A stretch of DNA of 64,000 bases, from the NCBI RefSeq assembly GCF_000831385.1, contig NZ_AP014548.1, positions 2,285,779 through 2,349,778 on the forward strand. Reading direction: 5' to 3'. The stretch is from Nonlabens marinus S1-08 (GTDB lineage Bacteria; Bacteroidota; Bacteroidia; Flavobacteriales; Flavobacteriaceae). Both the position numbers and the translations under genes were made by a program. The notes beneath the pieces were generated by a model that was not told the origin of the DNA, ran no database searches, and saw only the letters and a program-made list of their open reading frames with translations. This document shows, one piece after another, positions 1 to 6,820 of the stretch (position 1 is the stretch's first letter; the number at the start of each line of letters is the position of its first letter).

Positions 1-395
1 GTTTTCAAATGGCAATTTGATAAGTCCAATTTAGATTCATTTAGCTTTAGAAGTCTTTTAGCAATTCCTTGTATTCTGAATTTAGCCTCGTCGCTACGCC
101 ACCCTCTTAAATCATCCAATTCTTCCTTATATCTTTCAACGTCATTTTCAATCTTAGTTCTTTCCCTTTGTCTGCTATCCTTCCGGTCTTTATAAGCATC
201 GTATAAAGTTATTAAAATACCAAAGACAAACAAGTCAAAAACTAAACCGTGGAATTCTACAAGAATGTCGTGATAGCTAAAATGTGAATCCAATGAATTC
301 AATATTAGGAGCGTAATAACGCCAGTAAAAGCAAGAGCAGTAAATATTATAATTTTGGTATTATCTTTCAACAGTGTTTTTTTTAACTTACACAC
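1..395 (-). CDS. Pentapeptide-repeat membrane protein, partial (C-terminus outside window)
   Basis: An uninterrupted frame of about 131 codons runs off the left edge. It starts at a GTG (393-395) just inside an upstream in-frame TAA (402-404). Two hydrophobic segments lie near residues 14-30 and 47-65, followed by a charged, probably coiled region rich in K, R and E (about 66-105). The last visible residues, LNESKLDLSNCHLK, have the spacing with which pentapeptide repeats (A/S-x-L-x-x) begin, so the missing part is probably a right-handed beta-helix. No ATG is available, and a TTG a few codons in is an alternative start. A -7 box lies 18 bp upstream. The function is unknown. The frame and membrane segments are seen directly; the family is inferred from a short tail. 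Confidence 0.55.
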   Translation of the reverse strand, partial: MCKLKKTLLKDNTKIIIFTALAFTGVITLLILNSLDSHFSYHDILVEFHGLVFDLFVFGILITLYDAYKDRKDSRQRERTKIENDVERYKEELDDLRGWRSDEAKFRIQGIAKRLLKLNESKLDLSNCHLK

Positions 396-412
396 AACTC
401 GTTATATAAACT

Positions 413-420
413 CAAAACTA
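413..420 (-). promoter_or_regulatory. Bacteroidota -7 box for the pentapeptide-repeat gene
   Basis: TAGTTTTG on the minus strand matches TAnnTTTG exactly. The predicted transcript would start about 13 nt before the GTG at 395. No clear -33 TTG was seen. Confidence 0.4.
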
Positions 421-499
421 CTTTTTATCCGGAGATTTTCATAGGTTAAGTGCAATTATACTGCTCCTATAACAGCTGCAAAATCTTGTCGCGAGCACT

Positions 500-511
500 C
501 TTTCGCGAAAG
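500..511. repeat. Dispersed palindrome, copy 1 (12-bp core)
   Basis: CTTTCGCGAAAG lies 8 bp beyond the stop codon of the symporter gene. The right flank keeps the usual GCGAA and the left flank has diverged, so this is a half-decayed intergenic copy. Confidence 0.85.
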
Positions 512-519
512 CGAACCCA

Positions 520-2250
520 TTAAAATAACTTCTTGCGCAATCCTAAAATACCACCGGCGCATGCTAGAAAAAATCCTAATAAGGCGAGACCTATAATCGT
601 TTGACCGTACAGGAGCTTTCCAATGGAAAACAGCAAGCTGTAAACGCCTGCTACACCTAATAGAAAGGCAATGGTTTTAAATTGGAAATTATGAAATTTA
701 GATTCCTTGCCAAAGATGGCTTGGTTGAATTTTGCTAGGGTATCAGCACTAGTAGGTTGGGTCATAAAGGTCACTAAAAGCCAGGCAATGCTGGTCACCA
801 GTACGTTCAAACAAATTTTCTCATAGCCGGCAAGATCTGTAAATAAGGCGCCGTCCAGTCTGGCATTTACAAAAAAGGCAAGTGCCATTATAAAGGAAAC
901 TCCCATAGCCGTAATCTCTGACCACGGGTTGATGCGGTACCAGAACCAGCGCAGGATAAACAACAATCCAGAACCAGCACCTATTTGAATGACTAGGTCA
1001 AAAGCGTCTTTTGCTTCTTCCAGGACCAGTGCAAGCAAGCCGGCAAGAACCATCATGATCACGATGGAAACACGACCCACCACAATTTTGTTAGTTTCGG
1101 TAGCTGTAGGTTTTATAAAGCGGGCGTAAAAGTCGTTGACCACATAACTGGAACCCCAGTTCAAATGGGTGGAGATCGTACTCATAAATGCCGCTACTAA
1201 TGACGTGACCACCAGACCTAAAAGTCCTGCGGGTAAAAAGGTCAACATGGCGGGATAACTCAAGTCATTACGTATGAACTGGCTGCCCAGCCCAGGGAAT
1301 GCGGCGGCTAAGGAATCTAAATTAGGGTAAATAATCAAGGACGCCAGTCCAATAATGATCCATGGCCAAGGTCGCAACGCATAGTGCGCCAGATTAAAAA
1401 AAAGTACCGCCCATGTGGCATTTTTTTCATCTTTGGCCGCCAGCATGCGTTGTGCTACGTATCCGCCGCCGCCTGGCTCTGCTCCCGGATACCAGGTACT
1501 CCACCATTGTACAGCAATTGGAATAATAAAAATCGCCATGAGTAGGTCTGTATTAGAAAAGTCGGGCATCAAGTTGATTTTAGAAATCACGTTAGGGTGG
1601 GAGATCAGGTTTTGCATGCCGCCTATTTCTGGTAGATCCAGAATGTACCAAGTCGCCCAGATGGAACCTACCATCGCAATGATGAACTGTATAAAGTCAG
1701 TAATCAATACGCCTTTCAATCCACCAAGAAGTGAATAGGCCACTGTAACTATACTGGCAATAATTAGAGTCCTACCTGCGGTAAAGCCAAACATCACATG
1801 ACCAATTTTAATGGCCGCAAGACAAACGGTTCCCATGATAATGACATTGAATACCACGCCCAGGTAAACTGCTCTAAAACCTCTTAAAAAGGCGGCGCTT
1901 TTACCGTCATACCTCAATTCATAAAACTCTAGGTCTGTAGTGATCCCGCTACGGCGCCACAAGCGCGCATAAAAAAAAACGGTCAGCATGCCTGTCAATA
2001 GAAACGCCCACCATTCCCAGTTTCCAGCCACTCCAGTAGTCCTTACAATACCAGCCACAAGGTTAGGCGTGTCTGCAGCAAAGGTGGTAGCGACCATAGA
2101 TACCCCTAACAACCACCAGGGCATGTTGCGACCAGAAAGGAAAAAGGAATCGGCACTTTGAGAGCTTTTACGGGAGACGATAATTCCTACTACTAGGGAA
2201 ATCACAAAAAAGGCGATAATAATCGCAAAATCAATAAATTCTAAAGCCAT
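520..2250 (-). CDS. Sodium:solute symporter (SSS family)
   Basis: A 576-residue inner-membrane protein with about 13-14 hydrophobic segments, the usual size for Na+-coupled sugar, amino acid or carboxylate uptake. The N-terminus has the SSS-type run S-A-D-S-F-F-L-S-G-R (about residues 31-40) followed by MPWWLLGVSMVATTFAADTP, a typical TM2 region with the Ser/Thr/Ala pattern used in sodium binding. The family signature around AQRMLAAKDEKNA is near residue 270. It is divergent from pfkA and alone in its unit, so the substrate cannot be read from context; sugar is a guess from the neighbouring glycolytic genes and a LacI-like site upstream. The ATG at 2250 fits the start of the first membrane segment. 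A decayed palindrome copy follows the stop codon. Confidence 0.85.
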   Translation of the reverse strand: MALEFIDFAIIIAFFVISLVVGIIVSRKSSQSADSFFLSGRNMPWWLLGVSMVATTFAADTPNLVAGIVRTTGVAGNWEWWAFLLTGMLTVFFYARLWRRSGITTDLEFYELRYDGKSAAFLRGFRAVYLGVVFNVIIMGTVCLAAIKIGHVMFGFTAGRTLIIASIVTVAYSLLGGLKGVLITDFIQFIIAMVGSIWATWYILDLPEIGGMQNLISHPNVISKINLMPDFSNTDLLMAIFIIPIAVQWWSTWYPGAEPGGGGYVAQRMLAAKDEKNATWAVLFFNLAHYALRPWPWIIIGLASLIIYPNLDSLAAAFPGLGSQFIRNDLSYPAMLTFLPAGLLGLVVTSLVAAFMSTISTHLNWGSSYVVNDFYARFIKPTATETNKIVVGRVSIVIMMVLAGLLALVLEEAKDAFDLVIQIGAGSGLLFILRWFWYRINPWSEITAMGVSFIMALAFFVNARLDGALFTDLAGYEKICLNVLVTSIAWLLVTFMTQPTSADTLAKFNQAIFGKESKFHNFQFKTIAFLLGVAGVYSLLFSIGKLLYGQTIIGLALLGFFLACAGGILGLRKKLF

Positions 2251-2268
2251 GCACTGAAAAGTTATTAA

Positions 2269-2282
2269 CGAAAACGTTTGAA
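2269..2282. promoter_or_regulatory. Possible LacI-family operator
   Basis: CGAAAACGTTTGAA contains the 8-bp palindrome AAACGTTT. It resembles LacI/GalR operators, which have a central CG and A/T-rich arms. It lies 19 bp upstream of the symporter ATG, between the symporter and pfkA. It is a single short site and could be chance. Confidence 0.22.
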
Positions 2283-2370
2283 TTTTTATAGAATGCTAAA
2301 TATAAACGAATTCGTAACTTACAATGACGATTCTTTAATAGATTAGCTAGCAGATTGTCAAAAAGAGTGA

Positions 2371-3354
2371 ATGAATAAAATGCAAAAAATAGGTGTGATG
2401 ACCTCTGGTGGTGACTCTCCAGGGATGAATGCCGCGATACGTTCTGTAGTTCGTACTTGTGCCTATCATGAATTGGAATGCATCGGTATCTACCGTGGTT
2501 TTCAAGGATTGATAGAGGGTGATTTTAAGTCTATGGATGCCCGTAGCGTCAATAATATTGTCAATAAAGGCGGTACTATTTTGAAGAGCGCTCGATCTAA
2601 GGAGTTTATGACGAGAAAGGGACGTGATACCGCTTTCGCGAAAGCAAAAGAACAAGGACTTGATGCATTAGTCGTTATAGGTGGTGATGGAAGTTTCACT
2701 GGAGCCATGATTTTCTCTGACGAAAATGATTTTCCAGTCATGGGAATCCCAGGAACTATTGATAATGACATTTACGGTACCAGCTCGACTTTAGGATACG
2801 ATACCGCATTGAATACGGTAGTGGATGCAATTGATAAAATACGCGATACCGCTAGTTCCCATAACCGACTCTTTTTTGTCGAAGTAATGGGGCGTGATGT
2901 AGGTAACATTGCACTGAACGCAGGCGTTGGAGCAGGAGCAGAAGAAATTTTGATTCCTGAAGAAAATTTAGGTAAAGACCGTTTGTTAGAGAGTTTGAAA
3001 CGCAGTCGTGCTTCCGGTAAGTCTTCTAGTATCGTTGTGGTAGCAGAAGGTGATAAAACTGGTGATAATGTTTTTGAATTGAAGGATTATGTAGAAGCAA
3101 ATTTACCAGAATACGAAGTTCGAGTATCAGTTTTAGGTCACATGCAACGCGGTGGCTCACCATCCTGTTGGGATCGAGTCCTAGCGAGCCGTATGGGAGT
3201 TAAAGCAGTAGAAAGCTTGATGGAAGGCAAATCTAACTATATGGTGGGTATACAGGATACTAAAATTGTACTCTGCCCGCTGGATCAAGCTGTCAAAGGA
3301 AAAACAGATATTGATAAGGAATTGATACGTGTGAGTGATATCATGACGACTTAA
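2371..3354 (+). CDS. pfkA: ATP-dependent 6-phosphofructokinase
   Basis: Phosphorylates fructose 6-phosphate to fructose 1,6-bisphosphate, the committed cytosolic step of glycolysis. The protein is 327 residues, the bacterial PfkA length (about 320). Motifs seen: GGDSPGMNAAIR (about 14-25), GGDGS (about 103-107, Gly-Asp-Gly as in ATP-using rather than PPi-using enzymes), PGTIDNDIYG (about 127-136, with the catalytic Asp), and the substrate segment EVMGRDVG (about 170-177). ATG 2371 was chosen; a second in-frame ATG is at 2380. gapA follows on the same strand after a repeat-filled gap of 249 bp. A copy of the dispersed palindrome at 2632-2645 is read in frame as AFAKAK (about residues 87-92), between conserved blocks and apparently tolerated. 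Confidence 0.97.
   Translation: MNKMQKIGVMTSGGDSPGMNAAIRSVVRTCAYHELECIGIYRGFQGLIEGDFKSMDARSVNNIVNKGGTILKSARSKEFMTRKGRDTAFAKAKEQGLDALVVIGGDGSFTGAMIFSDENDFPVMGIPGTIDNDIYGTSSTLGYDTALNTVVDAIDKIRDTASSHNRLFFVEVMGRDVGNIALNAGVGAGAEEILIPEENLGKDRLLESLKRSRASGKSSSIVVVAEGDKTGDNVFELKDYVEANLPEYEVRVSVLGHMQRGGSPSCWDRVLASRMGVKAVESLMEGKSNYMVGIQDTKIVLCPLDQAVKGKTDIDKELIRVSDIMTT
2632..2645. repeat. Dispersed palindrome inside pfkA (exact 14-mer)
   Basis: Exact GCTTTCGCGAAAGC read as A-F-A-K-A in the pfkA frame. Confidence 0.95.
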
Positions 3355-3358
3355 AAGT

Positions 3359-3477
3359 GAAAAACGAAAAGTGAAGAGTGAAGAGTGAAGAGTGAAGAGT
3401 GAAGAGTGAAGAGTGAAGAGTGAAAAATGAAAAGTGAAAAGTGAAAAGTGAAAAGTGAAAAGTGAAAAACGAAAAGT
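3359..3477. repeat. Tandem heptamer array, 17 units
   Basis: Exactly 17 seven-base units fill 119 bp between pfkA and gapA, starting 4 bp after the pfkA stop. Their order is GAAAAAC, GAAAAGT, seven GAAGAGT, GAAAAAT, five GAAAAGT, GAAAAAC, GAAAAGT. Two unit types lie in homogeneous blocks, which points to slippage expansion of each block. The strand is purine-only apart from the T or C closing each unit. Translated on the minus strand it gives a spurious FTFHFSLF-type peptide, which is not a gene. Confidence 0.95.
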
Positions 3478-3603
3478 AAAAACTGCCATTTTGATTTTGC
3501 GTTTTAGTTAGAAAAAAGATTTTAAGAAGAGCGATAGTCTCTTATAAGTACATTAAAAAAATCGACTGTTGGAAAACAGCCATTAATAGTTAAAAAAAAC
3601 ATC

Positions 3604-4608
3604 ATGAGTAAGAAATTGAAATTAGGAATTAACGGATTTGGACGCATAGGTCGTATTGTTTTTAGAGCGACTTTGGAACGTGATAATGTAGAAGTAGTTG
3701 CGATCAACGACTTAGTAGATATAGAGCAATTGGCGTATTTACTCAAGTACGATTCCGTTCACGGTCGTTACGGCGGGACGATTGAAATTAAAGACGGGAA
3801 CTTGATTGTTGATGGAGTGCATGTAAGAGTAACCGCAGAGCGCGATCCAAAAAACTTGAAGTGGGATGAAGCAGGAGTAGATGTAGTAGCAGATTGTACA
3901 GGAATTTTTACAGATTTAGACAATGCACAAGCGCATATCGACGCGGGAGCTAAGAAAGTAGTGATTTCTGCACCTTCTAAAACGGCGCCTATGTTTGTAA
4001 TGGGTGTGAATGATAATGAACTCACAGCAGACCACAAGATTGTATCTAATGCATCTTGTACCACCAACTGTCTGGCTCCTATGGCCAAAATATTGAATGA
4101 CACCTTTGGGATTGAAGAAGCGTTGATGACTACAATTCACGCTACTACAGCAACTCAAACAACGGTTGATGGACCTAGTAAAAAGGACTTTAGATCTGGA
4201 CGTAGCTCTATGGTAAATATTATCCCTGCTTCTACAGGGGCAGCAGTAGCTGTGACTAAGGTAATTCCAGCGTTGAAAGGAAAACTCACAGGAATGGCGT
4301 TCCGTGTACCAACGGTAGACGTTTCCGTAGTGGACTTGACGGTAAAGTTGAGTAAAGAAACAAGCCTAGAAGAAATTCACGCTGCATTTAAGAAAGCATC
4401 AGAAGGTTCTATGAAAGGTGTGGTAGGTTACACGGATGAGCCTGTAGTATCTCAGGACTTTGTAAGCGATCCACGCACCAGTATTTATGATGCTGAAGCT
4501 GCAATTGAATTGAATCCATCTTTCTACAAGTTGGTAAGCTGGTATGATAATGAATTTGGGTATTCCAACAAGTTAGTTGACCTAGCTGAGAAAATTAATT
4601 CTCTATAA
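3604..4608 (+). CDS. gapA: Glyceraldehyde-3-phosphate dehydrogenase, type I
   Basis: Oxidises and phosphorylates glyceraldehyde 3-phosphate with NAD in glycolysis, or runs in reverse in gluconeogenesis. 334 residues, full length. The N-terminal Rossmann motif [10 protein letters not shown] is at about residues 8-17, the catalytic Cys sits in [15 protein letters not shown] (about 148-162), and the C-terminal [11 protein letters not shown] is typical. The start follows an A-rich leader (TTAAAAAAAACATC), the usual strong start context in Bacteroidota, with no Shine-Dalgarno. It is the second glycolytic gene after pfkA and is closed by a strong terminator at 4621-4652, so the GlcNAc-kinase-like gene downstream is probably a separate unit. 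The cofactor choice (NAD rather than NADP) is inferred from the type I family. Confidence 0.97.
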   Translation: MSKKLKLGINGFGRIGRIVFRATLERDNVEVVAINDLVDIEQLAYLLKYDSVHGRYGGTIEIKDGNLIVDGVHVRVTAERDPKNLKWDEAGVDVVADCTGIFTDLDNAQAHIDAGAKKVVISAPSKTAPMFVMGVNDNELTADHKIVSNASCTTNCLAPMAKILNDTFGIEEALMTTIHATTATQTTVDGPSKKDFRSGRSSMVNIIPASTGAAVAVTKVIPALKGKLTGMAFRVPTVDVSVVDLTVKLSKETSLEEIHAAFKKASEGSMKGVVGYTDEPVVSQDFVSDPRTSIYDAEAAIELNPSFYKLVSWYDNEFGYSNKLVDLAEKINSL

Positions 4609-4620
4609 TTTCCTACCTAC

Positions 4621-4652
4621 AAAAAAGCTGCTGGATTTCCAGCAGCTTTTTT
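4621..4652 (+). terminator. Rho-independent terminator of gapA
   Basis: A 14-bp stem (AAAAAAGCTGCTGG / CCAGCAGCTTTTTT) with a 4-nt loop ends in a U run 13 bp after the gapA stop. Confidence 0.9.
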
Positions 4653-4677
4653 ATTTATTAACTTCAAAATTCCTACC

Positions 4678-5535
4678 ATGATAGTAATTACTGACGGTGG
4701 CTCTACGAAATGCGATTGGATTGCGCTAAATGATCAAGGAGAACAGCTTTTCAAATCTAGAACACGCGGCTTAAATCCGGCAATACTTTCTAGCGACGAC
4801 CTACAATCTAGAATTTTTGAATCGGAGGAATTGGTGAAGCATAAGAATGAAATTAAAACCATTCATTTTTATGGTGCTGGTTGTGGAACAGAGAAGCCCA
4901 GACTAGCGCTAGAAGTGATTCTTCAAACCTATTTCTCAAATGCTGATGTGGTGGTTAAAGAAGACACCGCTGCCGCAGTGTATGCCGCAGTAGGAGATGA
5001 GCCAGGTGTGGTCTGTATTTTAGGAACGGGTTCCAATTGTTGCTATTCTGATGGGGAGGAAATTCACCAACGTGTTAAATCCTTAGGTTATACTTTAATG
5101 GATGAGGCCAGTGGAAACTGGTATGGGAAGCAATTGATACGTGATTATTATTTTAAAAACATGCCAGAGCCTTTAATGGAAGAGTTTGCGAATTCCTACG
5201 ATATGAATGATGATTTTATCAAGTTCAATTTATATAAGCAACCTAATCCAAACGCTTACCTCGCCAGTCATGCGGAATTCATCTTCCAACATTTAGAAGA
5301 AAATTATATCAAGAAACTATTAAGACGAGGATTGAGAAAATTCTCTAGAAATATGATCCTTCAATTTAGAGAAGAGATCAAGTCCCACCAGGTACACTTT
5401 GTAGGTAGCATCGCTCATTTTGCAGAGCACCGCATAAAGCAGGTAGCTATTGAGTATGATTACGAAGTAGGAAATATTGTAAGAAGACCTATTGAAGGAT
5501 TGGTGGAGTACCACAAGAACAAGCTGAAGGCTTAA
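4678..5535 (+). CDS. N-acetylglucosamine kinase-like BadF/BadG/BcrA/BcrD ATPase
   Basis: A 285-residue protein of the ASKHA (actin-like) sugar kinase fold. Phosphate-1 motif ITDGGSTKCDWIA is at about residues 3-15, and the second phosphate and adenosine motif CILGTGSNCCYSD at about 117-129. A catalytic Asp is probable in VVVKEDTAAAVYAA (about 92-105). The length and motifs fit the NagK-like kinases that phosphorylate GlcNAc released from wall turnover or chitin; the sugar itself cannot be read from sequence. The CDS lies just after the gapA terminator and overlaps the stop codon of the convergent CIA30-like gene by 4 bp (TTAA shared). Confidence 0.8.
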   Translation: MIVITDGGSTKCDWIALNDQGEQLFKSRTRGLNPAILSSDDLQSRIFESEELVKHKNEIKTIHFYGAGCGTEKPRLALEVILQTYFSNADVVVKEDTAAAVYAAVGDEPGVVCILGTGSNCCYSDGEEIHQRVKSLGYTLMDEASGNWYGKQLIRDYYFKNMPEPLMEEFANSYDMNDDFIKFNLYKQPNPNAYLASHAEFIFQHLEENYIKKLLRRGLRKFSRNMILQFREEIKSHQVHFVGSIAHFAEHRIKQVAIEYDYEVGNIVRRPIEGLVEYHKNKLKA

Positions 5536-6041
5536 TGAAATTTTAAATATTCTATTTTAAAATTAAATTCTTTGGTTACCTCTCTTGAGGCTAGAATGTT
5601 GAATCTATAAATACAGGATAATAATTCCAATTTAGGTTTCCGCTCGATGATGCCATTTGGGGTATTAAATATCTTAAAGTCTGCCATCTCTAAGTGCATG
5701 ATCTTCCATTGATTAGCCACAATATCTATGGTCAGGCTAAGCTTGTCGCGTTGCCAGGCTAGATCATGTTCCAATTGAAATTGATAAGGAAAACCATCCG
5801 TCATGATTTTAAGTTCTATAAACTTATAATCACTTAAATCTTGAGCTTGTTTCTTAGATCGCAACCCTGCCCATCCTGTTTTTAGATCCTTGCGTACACG
5901 ACCTTTAAATTCAATAAAATCTTCATGCTGAACAACTTCAGCACTTGAATTGCCACCTACTACTTGATCAGTAAAAGGGATCCAAGAAAGACTTTTAACA
6001 GACTCACCAAAGTAAATTTCTTTTGGTTTGACAATATGCAT
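5532..6041 (-). CDS. CIA30 / NDUFAF1-like domain protein
   Basis: A 169-residue protein without signal peptide or membrane segment. The pattern WIPFTDQVVGGNSSAEV (about 20-36), then FKGRV and GWAGLRSK (about 46-63), is the layout of the CIA30 galactose-binding-like jelly roll. That domain is known from the mitochondrial complex I assembly factor NDUFAF1 and from bacterial proteins of unknown role. The rest alternates beta-strand-like segments, ending in FKIEYLKFH. The bacterial function is unknown, and a link to NADH dehydrogenase assembly is not supported by any neighbour. The next gene upstream is an unknown whose stop lies 53 bp from this ATG. Confidence 0.55.
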   Translation of the reverse strand: MHIVKPKEIYFGESVKSLSWIPFTDQVVGGNSSAEVVQHEDFIEFKGRVRKDLKTGWAGLRSKKQAQDLSDYKFIELKIMTDGFPYQFQLEHDLAWQRDKLSLTIDIVANQWKIMHLEMADFKIFNTPNGIIERKPKLELLSCIYRFNILASREVTKEFNFKIEYLKFH

Positions 6042-6093
6042 ACTAAGATGGAAGGGTTATTTGATACGAAAGGTACCAAAGGAAAAGTTTAAA

Positions 6094-6750
6094 TTACAAC
6101 TTTTGAACGTAGAAATCTGTCGCTGCCCTAGTCGAGTTTGTGAATAAATAGATGACCTGCTCGCTATCAGTCAACTCCATTTGAAAAAGAAATTCTTGGG
6201 AAGCAATTTTCCTGAAATCTATATCGTTGACCAACCATTGAGGGTAGCCGGCGACCTGATTCTTTTTAGTGCTTCCTATGAGTTCTTCTTTAGCAGCACG
6301 GTAAAGGCTCCATGGGTTTTTAGGTGATGTATCTACGATCTGATGGTGTATGGTAGCATCGTGATGTATGACTTCTTCCCAAATGGGGAGTGATTTTATT
6401 TTTACAAGTTCTGATGCAGCATCTAGTTTTTCTGTGAGTATCAATTGCACGTTAGAAGGATCTTGAAACATTTTGTCCTTATTTAAAAATAAATGCAACT
6501 CATAAGTCGGATGTGTTATAGTTCCATAATAGGGAACCGCTTGATTTTTACTATTTTTTGGAGGAGGCAATTCTAAGTTAGAAGCTTTGCCCATCTCAAA
6601 CTCATATGCCGGTAGCAGTAGAGGTTGTAACAGCGAGGTAGCAGTCATCAATTGATTTGCTGTGATTGCAGCCCCTGCATCTCTCGAGCGCATCAGACTT
6701 TCATAATATCTAGAGGACTTCCCAAACAATCGTTCCAAATAATTCCACAT
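6094..6750 (-). CDS. Uncharacterised protein, weak DUF1963 (YwqG)-like C-terminus
   Basis: A 218-residue soluble protein of unknown function. The N-terminus (MWNYLERLFGKSSRYYESL) is helical and amphipathic. The C-terminal part contains VAGYPQWLVND (about 165-175) followed by FLFQMEL and VIYLFTN. This order (G-G/A-x-P-x-W, F-x-x-Q, then a YxF strand) recalls the end of DUF1963/YwqG proteins, but the N-terminal half does not match what I remember of that family. It lies between the DUF349 terminator and the CIA30-like gene, probably with its own promoter. The family call is tentative and no function is offered. Confidence 0.6.
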   Translation of the reverse strand: MWNYLERLFGKSSRYYESLMRSRDAGAAITANQLMTATSLLQPLLLPAYEFEMGKASNLELPPPKNSKNQAVPYYGTITHPTYELHLFLNKDKMFQDPSNVQLILTEKLDAASELVKIKSLPIWEEVIHHDATIHHQIVDTSPKNPWSLYRAAKEELIGSTKKNQVAGYPQWLVNDIDFRKIASQEFLFQMELTDSEQVIYLFTNSTRAATDFYVQKL

Positions 6751-6770
6751 AGTAAAAAACGTTTTTAACT

Positions 6771-6803
6771 AAAAAAGAGCGCTAGGAAGGTAGCGCTCTT
6801 TTT
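6771..6803 (-). terminator. Rho-independent terminator of the DUF349 gene
   Basis: A 14-bp stem (AAAAAAGAGCGCTA / TAGCGCTCTTTTT) with a 6-nt loop lies 18 bp beyond the stop at 6821. A-rich and T-rich arms make it usable on both strands. Confidence 0.85.
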
Positions 6804-6820
6804 AATAAAGTTTAGACTGT

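Noticed and set aside
3359..3477. CRISPR-like array
   Set aside because: Units of 7 bp without spacers; a simple tandem repeat.
3181..3489. Minus-strand frame over the heptamer array
   Set aside because: Its repetitive Phe/Ser/Leu peptide is the translation of tandem repeats and of pfkA read backwards.
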